Shown here: in pieces, positions 44,802-52,670 of the stretch
How positions within the stretch are numbered: position 1 is the stretch's first letter
Layout of the letters: the number at the start of each line of letters is the position of its first letter
From: Methanosarcina thermophila TM-1
Lineage (GTDB): Archaea > Halobacteriota > Methanosarcinia > Methanosarcinales > Methanosarcinaceae
Direction: 5' to 3'
Length of the DNA: 64,000 nt
Assembly: GCF_000969885.1 (NCBI RefSeq)
Contig: NZ_CP009501.1
Span: 2,108,001 to 2,172,000 of the forward strand
Made by a program: the position numbers and the translations under genes
Notes under the pieces: model-generated
What the model saw: only the letters and a program-made list of their open reading frames with translations
Database searches by the model: none
Told to the model about the DNA's origin: nothing

Positions 44802-46103
44802 ATGATTTACAAAAACATAGTCTGTCCGGTTTGTGGGGCAGCCTGTGACGATATCCAGGTTGAATTCGGAGACGGAAAGATAGAAGCCAAAAATGCATGT
44901 AAAATGGGAAATGCCAAATTTCAGGAAATTTTTAGTTCCCACAGACTAAGGCAGCCTCTTGTAAAAGTTGATGGAAAACTGACGCCTGCCGCCTGGGATG
45001 AAGCTCTAGAAATAGCTGCCGATATCCTTGTTTCGGCAAAGCGACCCCTGCTTTTCATGGGTAGTGAAACCTCCTGCGAAGCTCATGAAGTAGGGCTCAA
45101 GATAGGAGAATACCTTGGTGCTATTGTTGACTCCAATGCTACAATCTGCCACGGACCAACAGCTATGGGAATCCAGGAATCAGGAAAAGTTGGTGCAACT
45201 GAAGGTCAGAAGAAAAATAGAGGAGATCTAATAGTTTACTGGGGAACCAATCCTCTTGAATCCATGCCAAGGCAGATGTCAAGATACGCAGTTTTCCCGC
45301 GTGGTTACTGGACAAAACGCGGGCGTTTCGACAGGACTGTTATCACAGTAGACCCAAGAAAAACTCCAACTGCTGAAGCCTCTGACCTGCATGTGCAGCT
45401 TAAACCTAACTCTGATTATGAACTTATCAGTGCACTTCTTACCTTACTTCACGGGAAAACTCCTCACCCTTCAGTGGAAGAGATAACAGGAGTCCCAATC
45501 TGTGTAATGGAAGAAATGCTTGATATGATGAAGAACTGCAACTTCGGGGCGATATCAGTAGGGCTTGGTCTCTCCTCCTCTATTGGAAAGCATAGAAACG
45601 CTGAAATTGCTATGAATCTCGTAAAGGAACTGAACAACTACGCAAAGTTCACTCTTGGAGCCCTGCGCGGTCACTGTAACGTAGCAGGTTTTAACCAGGT
45701 TGCTTCTTATATGTACGGCTACCCCTTCGGGCTTGATTTTACGCGCGGACACCCACGTTATAATCCCGGAGAATTCACAGCCGTTGATGTGCTTCGGGAA
45801 AGAGATGTGGATGCAGCCTTTGTGATGTGCGCTGATCTTGTCTGCCACATTCCTGCGGACTGCGCCTCTTACCTTGCCAAAATCCCAATGGTTTGCCTGG
45901 ATATTGCTCCCTGTCCGACCACGGCTGCTTCGGATGTTGTACTTCCGGGGGTCATTGATGCCATGGAATGTGACGGGACTTTCTACAGGCTCGATGATGT
46001 GGCAGTACATTTTGAGCCTTTTACGAGTTCACCCTTCGAGTTTACTAAGAGCAATGAGGATACCCTGAAGCAGCTCTTTGAAAAGATAAAAGCAAGGAAG
46101 TAA
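44802..46103 (+). CDS. fmdB: FmdB, catalytic molybdopterin subunit of formylmethanofuran dehydrogenase
   Basis: A 433-residue bis-molybdopterin enzyme that reduces CO2 (or oxidises formate) in the first/last step of methanogenesis. N-terminal 4Fe-4S ligands VCPVCGAACDD...CKMG; the metal-ligating residue is Cys in SNATICHGPTAMG near 118 (Cys rather than Sec). Further cofactor motifs are YWGTNPLESMPRQMSRYAVF and VDPRKTPTAEASDLHVQLKPNSDYEL. Last gene of fmdEFACDB. That gene order is the one described for the Mo-isoenzyme of M. barkeri, which supports the fmd rather than fwd naming. Confidence 0.96.
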   Translation: MIYKNIVCPVCGAACDDIQVEFGDGKIEAKNACKMGNAKFQEIFSSHRLRQPLVKVDGKLTPAAWDEALEIAADILVSAKRPLLFMGSETSCEAHEVGLKIGEYLGAIVDSNATICHGPTAMGIQESGKVGATEGQKKNRGDLIVYWGTNPLESMPRQMSRYAVFPRGYWTKRGRFDRTVITVDPRKTPTAEASDLHVQLKPNSDYELISALLTLLHGKTPHPSVEEITGVPICVMEEMLDMMKNCNFGAISVGLGLSSSIGKHRNAEIAMNLVKELNNYAKFTLGALRGHCNVAGFNQVASYMYGYPFGLDFTRGHPRYNPGEFTAVDVLRERDVDAAFVMCADLVCHIPADCASYLAKIPMVCLDIAPCPTTAASDVVLPGVIDAMECDGTFYRLDDVAVHFEPFTSSPFEFTKSNEDTLKQLFEKIKARK

Positions 46104-46168
46104 AAGTTGCAGTTTTCTTTCTGCACCGAAAGAAAAATACTGAAAAAAGTGATTTTCCTTATTAAAAT

Positions 46169-46207
46169 GGAATGTATGACATCTCTTACATTCCAAATCT
46201 TTTTTAT
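46169..46207 (+). terminator. Terminator of the fmd operon
   Basis: GGAATGTA (46169-46176) pairs perfectly with TACATTCC (46187-46194) and is followed by AAATCTTTTTTAT. It lies 65 nt after the fmdB stop, between convergent genes. Confidence 0.75.
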
Positions 46208-46294
46208 AATCTCCGGCTTTTCTTAAAGTTACTTCTTACAACATTTATGTCATTTTATAACATTTATGTCATTTATCTTTTTTTATTCCTCTTT

Positions 46295-47170
46295 TTATTC
46301 ATTTTTTCTGAACGCAACCTTTTCCCCGCAGTACTGATGCAGTTTTTTCGTTCCTCCTGCCTCACTTACTACGGTAAGCATAGTCAGGGGATCAATAATT
46401 CGGGTTCCCATTATTGCAGTAATTCCTCTATCAAAAAATGGGGCAGGGTAGAGAGGAGTGCTTGGACCGAGCAGGATTACTTCCCTTGCTGCTCCTCGGA
46501 GGGAAAGAAGTCCATCAAAAGTCCTGTTGGCTAGAGTACTTGCACTGAGGATAATTACATCGGATACCGGGAAGATTTCTCTGGCTTTTTCCGAGGGCAG
46601 GGTTCTGGCTTGAGGAGCTTCAATTTCACGCTTTTCAAGGACTGTGAGTTTATCGGTTATTTTCAGGATTTTTGGGACGAGAGGTCCAAAATAACCTACC
46701 GTTGCAACTCGATCTTCGGGTCTTATAAGGTCAAGAACATCCAAGTTTGAGATGGGAAAGTTCTCAGGTTTAAGATCCCATAGCATGTGGGAAAGTGCAT
46801 TTGCAGTTGCGACTCCTACAGCAGCTTCAAGGGGATTTTCTGACAGGGCAAGTTCAAGTAATTTATCCGCAGTCTTCCCTTTCAGAAAAACCGCAAAATC
46901 AAGGGCAGGGCAGCAGGAGAACTCGTAGAGAGGGGTGCAGGCAACGCCTCCGTAACCGGTTGAGAGCAGAACCCCGGTATAGGCAAGCCCTATTCTGATA
47001 TCATTTACTTTGACTTTTTCAAGAGTAGAACCCAGATCACTTTTGAGTGCACTTACGAGGGCTGGCAGGATTTCAGTTTCTTCATTTCCCTCTCTTTTAA
47101 TTCCATTTTTTACGTTTTCTCCTTCTCTGTTTGGAGGTTTTGCCCCACAGGGGTGTTCTGTTTCCGGCAT
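46295..47170 (-). CDS. DUF364/DUF4213 putative heavy-metal chelation protein
   Basis: About 291 residues. The N-terminal DUF4213 region (VKVNDIRIGLAYTGVLLSTGYGGVACTP) is followed by the DUF364 domain with VATVGYFGPLVPKI, DVIILSASTLANRTFDGLLSL and VILLGPSTPLYPAPFFDRGITAIMGTRI. Members are suspected of metal or pterin chelation, and in some genomes accompany molybdenum genes; here it is convergent with fmdB, so only loosely linked. An ATG 24 nt upstream (47192-47194) is possible; the ATG at 47168-47170 has GGTG at good spacing. Residues 1-30 are low-complexity and may not be conserved. Confidence 0.82.
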   Translation of the reverse strand: MPETEHPCGAKPPNREGENVKNGIKREGNEETEILPALVSALKSDLGSTLEKVKVNDIRIGLAYTGVLLSTGYGGVACTPLYEFSCCPALDFAVFLKGKTADKLLELALSENPLEAAVGVATANALSHMLWDLKPENFPISNLDVLDLIRPEDRVATVGYFGPLVPKILKITDKLTVLEKREIEAPQARTLPSEKAREIFPVSDVIILSASTLANRTFDGLLSLRGAAREVILLGPSTPLYPAPFFDRGITAIMGTRIIDPLTMLTVVSEAGGTKKLHQYCGEKVAFRKNE

Positions 47171-47445
47171 TGTTTCACCTATCATTTTTTTCATCGGACC
47201 CTTTCATCCTAGTTGTAAAATCAAGAGGATTTGCGTAATAGGGAGCGCTTATAACAATAATATCGACAAAATTTAATAATATTATAGAACAGTCTTACGC
47301 CTTCACAGAGCTGTCTTTAGAAATCTCTCCAGCGTCCCTGTTATTGGGCAGCATTTATTAGTAGAGAATAAACACAGGACTCACTCTGATTATGATTTTT
47401 TTCGAAAAAATTAGTATTTGATTAAAATTATTAAAAATGCTTATA

Positions 47446-47518
47446 TAGTCCTGAGCGGATTCGAACCGCTGTCCCGGGCTCCAAAGGCCCGAAGGATTGA
47501 CCACTACCCTACAGGACT
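47446..47518 (-). tRNA. tRNA-Gln (anticodon TTG)
   Basis: A 73-nt cloverleaf on the minus strand. Acceptor AGTCCTG/CAGGACT, anticodon stem CGGGC/GCCCG around CTTTGGA (anticodon TTG), T-arm AGCGGTTCGAATCCGCT, discriminator A. No intron and no encoded CCA. Confidence 0.95.
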
Positions 47519-47819
47519 GCACGTTAAGGCTTTTACTTATAGATTAATTCATGTACTTAATTTTTGTGCCAGCTTGGGACTCTTTCGTTTTAATTTTTCC
47601 TACCGGCTCCTTTTCTCTATGTTTTCCATCTTTTCATTCTATATTTGCGCTTTGTATTAATTTTCCCTTTGTACTAATTTTCCTTTAAGATTCTCAATCT
47701 CTTTATATTTATGAGTACAGTTCTTTCACGGCTTTGAAATATTTTCTACCAGACTGTTTTTCGCTTGCAGGCAATTTTTCGGATAATAAATTTAAAATAA
47801 TTTATTTCATTACTATATT

Positions 47820-47985
47820 GTGGAGCGGAGAGAGAAAGGGTATGATCGAATAGCGAAGTAGTGGGTTGTGACAGAATTGCTCGGGAGCTGGTTGTTCTTG
47901 CTTCAGGATATGTTTGATGGGAGCAAATTCCGGAAGCGGCTGTAATGGGGGATACAGTAATGAACTAAATGCTCTCGGGCTTCTC
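47820..47985 (+). ncRNA. Candidate structured RNA, copy B
   Basis: Upstream block ggataataaatttaaaataa (47781-47800) resembles the promoter blocks of copies A and C. P1 GCTCGGGAGC (47879-47888) pairs with GCTCTCGGGC (47971-47980) using two G-U pairs. P2 GCTTCaGGA (47910-47918) pairs with TTCCGGAAGC (47928-47937), apical TTTGATGGGAGC. P3 CTGTA (47940-47944) and TACAG (47953-47957) close the loop ATGGGGGA, followed by TAATG. The adjacent 47986-48340 is AT-rich without a gene. Confidence 0.6.
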
Positions 47986-48344
47986 TTCTTACCAAGATCT
48001 CAAATCGTTAATAGTTTTAAATAATTTTATAATTTTAATTTCATTCTCTCTTTAATTTTAATAACTTTTTCTTAATTTTTCCTCTCTTAATAACGTTTTC
48101 TTGTTTTCATATAACGTTAACTTTTATTTTGAAATCTTAAAAAGTATTCTTTACTTTTTCCTATCTACTCCGCGTTCAAACCTCCTACTACTGGATTCTA
48201 TTTTGAAGGCTTATTAATCCCCGGTTAATGCTAAAAACTCGTTTAATCTGGAATTATGCTTCGATTTTAAAACTTTCTATGCGATAATATTTTTCGTTTG
48301 AAACTAATTTTTGATATAATTAATTTAAAATAATTACGGGGACA

Positions 48345-48520
48345 ATCATACATTGTAGTTGGGGAGACAGAACGAGTGAGTAAAAGGTATGAATAAGAGC
48401 ATGTAAAAAATCGCCCGAAAGCTTTGGTCCTGTTCTGAATATATGTATGGGGGAGCGTATCTTCAGAACAACCGTATCGGGGGCTGCGGTAATGGACATA
48501 AAGCTTTCGGGCTTTTTCTT
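48345..48520 (+). ncRNA. Candidate structured RNA, copy C, with terminator-like end
   Basis: TATA-like gatataattaatttaaaata lies at 48313-48332. P1 is a perfect 13-bp stem GCCCGAAAGCTTT (48413-48425) with AAAGCTTTCGGGC (48500-48512), followed by TTTTTCTT as in an intrinsic terminator. P2 GTTCTGAA/TTCAGAAC (48432-48439, 48462-48469) has the apical TATGGGGGAGC. P3 CCGTA/TGCGG (48472-48476, 48485-48489) has loop TCGGGGGC, followed by TAATG. The interval 48521-48756 shows nothing else. Confidence 0.65.
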
Positions 48521-48756
48521 ATTCTTTAATTTCCTCCTTTATTTCCTCCTTTAATGTGTGCTTTCTTTCCTCCTTTAATGTGTGCTTTCCTTATTTCTGC
48601 TATAATTCTATTAACGGCTTTTACCATATCTTATTAGAATTCTGTTTTACCGTATCTTATAGAATTCTGTAAAAGGTTTCGCTTCTAAATGGTATTTGTA
48701 GTCATCTCTCTTTATATGCAGTTTTCTATAAGCTTAAAAACCCATAATTTTCAAAT

Positions 48757-48948
48757 TCAATAGAATACAATTTTCGAAAACCCCTGAGACAGTTCTTCTC
48801 CCAGGAATTTTTCCACTTCCTTTTTGAGGTTTTCAATAGCTTCTTCGATGGTATTACCCTTGCAAATTATATCAGCCTCAGGACAGATTGAAACAAAGAA
48901 ATCTTGTTCCTGGCGGATGGTTGCAGAAAATGGAAACCAGATTGCCAC
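48757..48948 (-). CDS. Orphan HicB-family antitoxin-like protein
   Basis: A 63-residue HicB-like domain. The partial RNase-H-like fold pattern FPFSATIRQEQDFFVSICPEADIICKGNTIEEAIENLKKEVEKFL is clear. It lacks a C-terminal DNA-binding domain, and no HicA toxin (a short double-stranded-RNA-binding-like protein with catalytic His) is encoded on either side, so it is an orphan or works with a distant partner. The start is a GTG (48946-48948) without a strong ribosome-binding site. Confidence 0.75.
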   Translation of the reverse strand: MAIWFPFSATIRQEQDFFVSICPEADIICKGNTIEEAIENLKKEVEKFLGEELSQGFSKIVFY

Positions 48949-49045
48949 ACTTTAAAATATCTATCAGCCCACTTTTAAGGATTTCTGTTCTCCCTGTCCT
49001 TTAAAACGGTTTTCTTGCAAAATTTCTCCAAGCGCAGGAACTTTA

Positions 49046-49094
49046 TACTTAATCGGGTATTACTTAATCGAGTATCACATTCCAAATTTATATC
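49046..49094 (+). promoter_or_regulatory. Tandem 15-bp repeat directly upstream of a TATA box
   Basis: TACTTAATCGGGTAT (49046-49060) is followed head-to-tail by TACTTAATCGAGTAT (49061-49075). A TATA-like aatttatatc (about 49085-49094) comes next, and the permease ATG at 49111 sits where transcription should start. The repeat position suits an activator binding side by side on two sites. Confidence 0.55.
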
Positions 49095-49110
49095 ATCAGA
49101 CTTGTGGGCT

Positions 49111-50373
49111 ATGATTACGCAGTATATTGTGTTCTATCCTGTGCCTTTACCTGATCCCTCAGTACTTATTCTTCTGGGCGTCTTTGTACTCACAGCTCTC
49201 AGGCAGGTCGGATCTTTAAGGTTGCAAATCTGGCAGATCATGACTCTTGGGGCTGCACTTGTACTGCTACTAGGTGAGATTTCGCCTGGAGAAGCCCTTA
49301 AAGCGATTAATATGGATGTGCTCATCTTTCTCTTTGGAGCTTTTTGCGTGGGAGAGGCACTTAACCGAAGCGGATATCTTGCCTGGCTAGGGAGCCGAAT
49401 AGTTTCCAGGGCTAAGAATACGGATCAACTTGTATTTCTTGTACTCTTCTCCACAGGAATACTTTCTGCATTTCTAATGAATGATACCCTGGCTATAATG
49501 GGTACACCACTCGTTCTTGGGTTTTCCAGGAAATACAATATCTCTCCTAAACTCATGCTCTTTTCCCTGGCATTCGGCGTAACTACAGGAAGTGTTATGA
49601 GCCCTATAGGAAACCCACAAAACCTTCTCATAGCAATAGATGGAAACCTGGATACTCCTTTTGTAACATTTTTGCGCTGGCTCGCTCTTCCAACCTTAAT
49701 ATGCCTTCTGGTTGCTTATATTGTGCTAAAACTCTTTTTCCGGGAGGAATTCGGGAAACCAACCCTGATACACTCTGATGGGGTCATTACCGACCCTGAA
49801 CTTGCCAGTGCCTCAAAAATAGCTCTTTCGCTACTGCTGGTTCTCATAGCCTGTAAGATTTTCCTAGTGGAGTTTTTACCTACTTGGGACTTCAATCTGA
49901 GCTGGATTGCCCTTTTCTCATCGCTGCCTATCCTGCTTAGTAGAAGGCGCATTGAGATCGTAAAAAACATTGACTGGACAACTCTCGCTTTTTTCGTTTC
50001 AATGTTTGTGCTAATGCGAAGCGTGTGGATTTCCGGAACATGCCAGGAACTGCTTGCAAGGATGTCTCCTCACTTAGGCTCTGTATCAACTATCCTTGTG
50101 CTCAGTATTGGACTTAGCCAGCTAATTTCTAATGTTCCCTTTGTTGCGCTCTATCTGCCTGCCATGGGGAGTACAGTTTCTCAGGAACAATTGATGGCTC
50201 TTGCTGCTGGAAGTACAATTGCGGGAAACTTTCTGATTCTGGGAGCTGCGAGCAACGTTATTATTATCCAGAATGCGGAAAAAGAGGGAAAAACTATCTC
50301 ATTTGCCGAATTCTTTAGAATTGGAATCTTAATAACGATTTTAGATGCTATTATCTATTTTATCTTTCTCTAA
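49111..50373 (+). CDS. Anion/Na+ permease (SLC13/ArsB-NhaD superfamily)
   Basis: A 420-residue protein with about ten to eleven membrane helices. Family segments are FLMNDTLAIMGTPLVLGFSRKYNISPKLMLFSLAFGVTTGSVMSPIGNPQNLLIA (first re-entrant loop, SPIGNPQN) and QLISNVPFVALYLPAMG...LAAGSTIAGNFLILGAASNVIIIQNAEKEG (second half, GAASNVI). These duplicated loops are typical of the ion transporter superfamily; the substrate could be Na+/H+, arsenite or dicarboxylate. The frame is open 96 nt further 5', but the promoter position supports this ATG with little or no leader. Confidence 0.85.
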   Translation: MITQYIVFYPVPLPDPSVLILLGVFVLTALRQVGSLRLQIWQIMTLGAALVLLLGEISPGEALKAINMDVLIFLFGAFCVGEALNRSGYLAWLGSRIVSRAKNTDQLVFLVLFSTGILSAFLMNDTLAIMGTPLVLGFSRKYNISPKLMLFSLAFGVTTGSVMSPIGNPQNLLIAIDGNLDTPFVTFLRWLALPTLICLLVAYIVLKLFFREEFGKPTLIHSDGVITDPELASASKIALSLLLVLIACKIFLVEFLPTWDFNLSWIALFSSLPILLSRRRIEIVKNIDWTTLAFFVSMFVLMRSVWISGTCQELLARMSPHLGSVSTILVLSIGLSQLISNVPFVALYLPAMGSTVSQEQLMALAAGSTIAGNFLILGAASNVIIIQNAEKEGKTISFAEFFRIGILITILDAIIYFIFL

Positions 50374-50558
50374 CTTTTAAAAACCATAAATTATCTTATA
50401 ATGAAATTAAAGGCTTAATCTAGCCCTAAACCAGATTTAAAGGCTCAATAATTTTTATTAACTCTACCTTTTCCTTGAGAGAGTATATAAAAGGCTCTAC
50501 CCTCCAATAAACTTGAGATACTCAAAACACATACAATTTTTTTGGAAGATATAAAACC

Positions 50559-50942
50559 ATGACCCAAAATAATTCAGATTCAAATACCAGACGCAAACGC
50601 GCCCGATGCACCGTACAGAAGAAGACCTTTGAGCCTGTTGAAGACCTTGAGACCTATGTCCAGTCCGACTGGAGGCTTGATGCCAAAGGCAAATCCAGGC
50701 TGCTTGAAGTAAACCCCAATCCTGGCTGGTGCTGGGATGATCACCTGGCAAAGATGGCAACTTATGCTAATATCTCCTATTTGGGAATGCTAGCAGCCAT
50801 TATTGAGGCAGCAAAGGAAAGATATGGTCTGGAAACCACCGGAAAAATCGAACTCTCAAGAAAATGCCTGAAACCATGCCCAGGAAAAGCCCGGCTGAAT
50901 GTGCTGCTGAGTTCGAGGCAGAAATTAAAGCCAGCTCAATGA
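50559..50942 (+). CDS. Conserved-looking hypothetical protein
   Basis: 127 residues, basic, no membrane segment. The N-terminal 25 residues are polar and Arg/Lys-rich (TRRKRARCTVQKK). The middle reads VNPNPGWCWDDHLAKMATYANISYLGMLAAIIEAAKERYGL, probably helical. Cysteines are scattered (C17, C58 and two at the C-terminus) without a zinc motif. A strong TATA-like agtatataaaagg (50480-50492) and a weak GGAAG site support expression. I do not recognise the family. Monocistronic and convergent with the DRG gene. Confidence 0.7.
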   Translation: MTQNNSDSNTRRKRARCTVQKKTFEPVEDLETYVQSDWRLDAKGKSRLLEVNPNPGWCWDDHLAKMATYANISYLGMLAAIIEAAKERYGLETTGKIELSRKCLKPCPGKARLNVLLSSRQKLKPAQ

Positions 50943-51024
50943 ACTCCGAGAATAATCGGAAGAAAGGCGTTTTTTCAAACTCTCCTGATACATTACAGGT
51001 TTTTGAGAGCTTATAAATTCAAAA

Positions 51025-51074
51025 AAAGCGCGGAATGAGAAAAGATCCACTTTTCCTTTTCGCACTCCGCTTTT
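51025..51074. terminator. Bidirectional terminator-like hairpin between convergent genes
   Basis: AAAGCGCGGAATGAGAAAAG (51025-51044) is largely complementary to CTTTTCGCACTCCGCTTT (about 51056-51073), with a loop of about 11 nt and T-runs on the 3' side. It lies between the hypothetical gene and the DRG GTPase gene. Confidence 0.6.
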
Positions 51075-51093
51075 CCCTTACTTTCGGATGCTT

Positions 51094-52188
51094 TTACTTC
51101 TGGATGATAATTGTAAGGATATCTTCATCCTGCATTATATGGTCAAGACCGACTCTCTGCCCTGGATGCTTTGCAGATGTGCCCCAGACCTGGGCATAGC
51201 GGAACTTCCTTCGGAAATCCCTGTGAAGGCGATCACAAATCTGACCAATGTTTGTCCCGCTCATAACAATTAGGGGCTCTTCCATATCTGCGGGCTGACC
51301 CTGAGGTTTTAAGTAAACTCGTATGAAACCCAGCCTGTCGTAAATGGCGTCTTTGAGAGTTTCAATATTAATGCCCTTATGAGCTGAAATAAAAATCGCG
51401 TTCGGGTATAATTCCCTGCACTCTTCAATCAACTGAGGGTAAGCCAGATCAACCTTATTGACAGCGATAAGGGATTTGACATAACTGCGGTTGTTCAGGA
51501 TAACGTCTATTAGCTGATCAACCGTTATATTTTCTCTTATGAGCACGCTGGCGTTGTGGATTTTGTACTCATCCAGTACAGCCCTGATAGTTTCCTCATC
51601 CAGGTCGAGATCAACGGTTGAATTGATCTCAATTCCGCCCCTGTCTTTTTTCTTGATTACTACATCAGGGGGCTCCTCATCTACACGAATGCCAGCCTGG
51701 TAAAGTTCGTCCATAAGCACTTCGTAATGTTTGGGTTGAAAAACATCGAGCAAAAATATAACCATATCGGAGTTTCTGATAACTGATATAACTTCTTTTC
51801 CGCGCCCACGTCCTGATGACGCACCTTTTACAAGCCCTGGCACGTCAAGGAACTGGATTGTTGCTCCTTTGTGCTCAAGCACACCTGGCACAACTGTGAG
51901 AGTGGTAAACTCGTATGCTCCCACTGCAGACCTGGCACCCGTGAGTTTGTTCAGAAGCGTGGATTTTCCTACTGATGGAAAACCTACAAGGGTTACAGTT
52001 CCATCTCCTGATTTTCTGATCGAGTACCCATCTCCCCCTCCTTTTGCCGAGGCTCTCTTTTCAGCCTCATCTCGAAGCCGAGCTATCTTGGCTTTGAGGC
52101 GGCCTATGTGATGGGAGGTTGCCTTATTGTACTGGGTCCTTCGAATTTCGTCTTCGATTTCCCGTATTTGCTCCTGTATGCTGCTCAT
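51094..52188 (-). CDS. DRG-family GTP-binding protein
   Basis: A 364-residue developmentally-regulated GTP-binding (Rbg/DRG, OBG superfamily) protein thought to act in translation. An N-terminal coiled-coil region (residues 1-45) precedes G1 GFPSVGKSTLLNKLTG near 69, G2 TTLTVVPG, G3 DVPGLVKGASSGRGRGKEVISVIRNSD, then the DRG-specific S5D2L insert (about 160-240), G4 NKVD and a C-terminal TGS domain (about 290-364) containing GTSAKHPGQRVGLDHIMQDEDI. Length and order match archaeal DRG proteins. Confidence 0.94.
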   Translation of the reverse strand: MSSIQEQIREIEDEIRRTQYNKATSHHIGRLKAKIARLRDEAEKRASAKGGGDGYSIRKSGDGTVTLVGFPSVGKSTLLNKLTGARSAVGAYEFTTLTVVPGVLEHKGATIQFLDVPGLVKGASSGRGRGKEVISVIRNSDMVIFLLDVFQPKHYEVLMDELYQAGIRVDEEPPDVVIKKKDRGGIEINSTVDLDLDEETIRAVLDEYKIHNASVLIRENITVDQLIDVILNNRSYVKSLIAVNKVDLAYPQLIEECRELYPNAIFISAHKGINIETLKDAIYDRLGFIRVYLKPQGQPADMEEPLIVMSGTNIGQICDRLHRDFRRKFRYAQVWGTSAKHPGQRVGLDHIMQDEDILTIIIQK

Positions 52189-52328
52189 CTGGAACCTGCC
52201 GATTTAAGGACTGAAGAAATAATTTTTCATTATCGCTTGAAAAAGAAACTGCATCAAAGCAGTCTCCAAAAACCTTTTTTAATTCAAAATAGATTCGTAT
52301 CTGGGTATTTATCTTGAATAGTTAAATG

Positions 52329-52486
52329 CAATATATATACCTATGGAGTGCTTTACTATAAGCCTTTTCAAAAAACTGCTTAAGCGCAAGCCTTTTTTCA
52401 AAAAGCTTGAGCAAAAACCCAAGCAACGGCGTGGTCAAGCGGCGCAATGGTTGGTGATAAACTGGCGCTATGGTTGTGCTTGACCA
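52329..52486 (+). ncRNA. Candidate RNA/repeat: 9-bp stem enclosing two direct repeats
   Basis: TGGTCAAGC (52432-52440) pairs with GCTTGACCA (52478-52486). The enclosed sequence holds two 13-bp near-identical direct repeats, GGCGCAATGGTTG (52441-52453) and GGCGCTATGGTTG (52464-52476). Upstream, AAGCCTTTTTT and AAAAAGCTT (about 52388-52407) form another hairpin. A strong TATA-like aatatatatacc (52329-52340) could drive this RNA on the plus strand, or the DRG gene on the minus strand. The rest of 52189-52670 is AT-rich. Confidence 0.4.
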
Positions 52487-52670
52487 AAAAGCCTACTTAA
52501 TCTTTTTGCAGGAAACTCAAGATCATTTATATTTCTTAATAATTATAATAATATTTAAAGCTTATTGAAGTTTGCTTGATAAACGTTTCTTATTCCGAAA
52601 TTTATTTAAAGGAACTGCCTTTCTATCAACGGAAATCTTCTTTTTTATTCAAAGGAGACCAAATCCTTTT

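Noticed and set aside
38930-48520. The idea that RNA copies A, B and C form a CRISPR array or are insertion-sequence ends
   Set aside because: They are unequal in length, lie 9 kb apart, lack direct repeats with spacers, and have no terminal inverted repeats or target duplications; the conserved feature is internal stem pairing.
48757-48948. A complete HicAB toxin-antitoxin system
   Set aside because: Only the HicB-like partner is visible; no HicA-like frame was found next to it.
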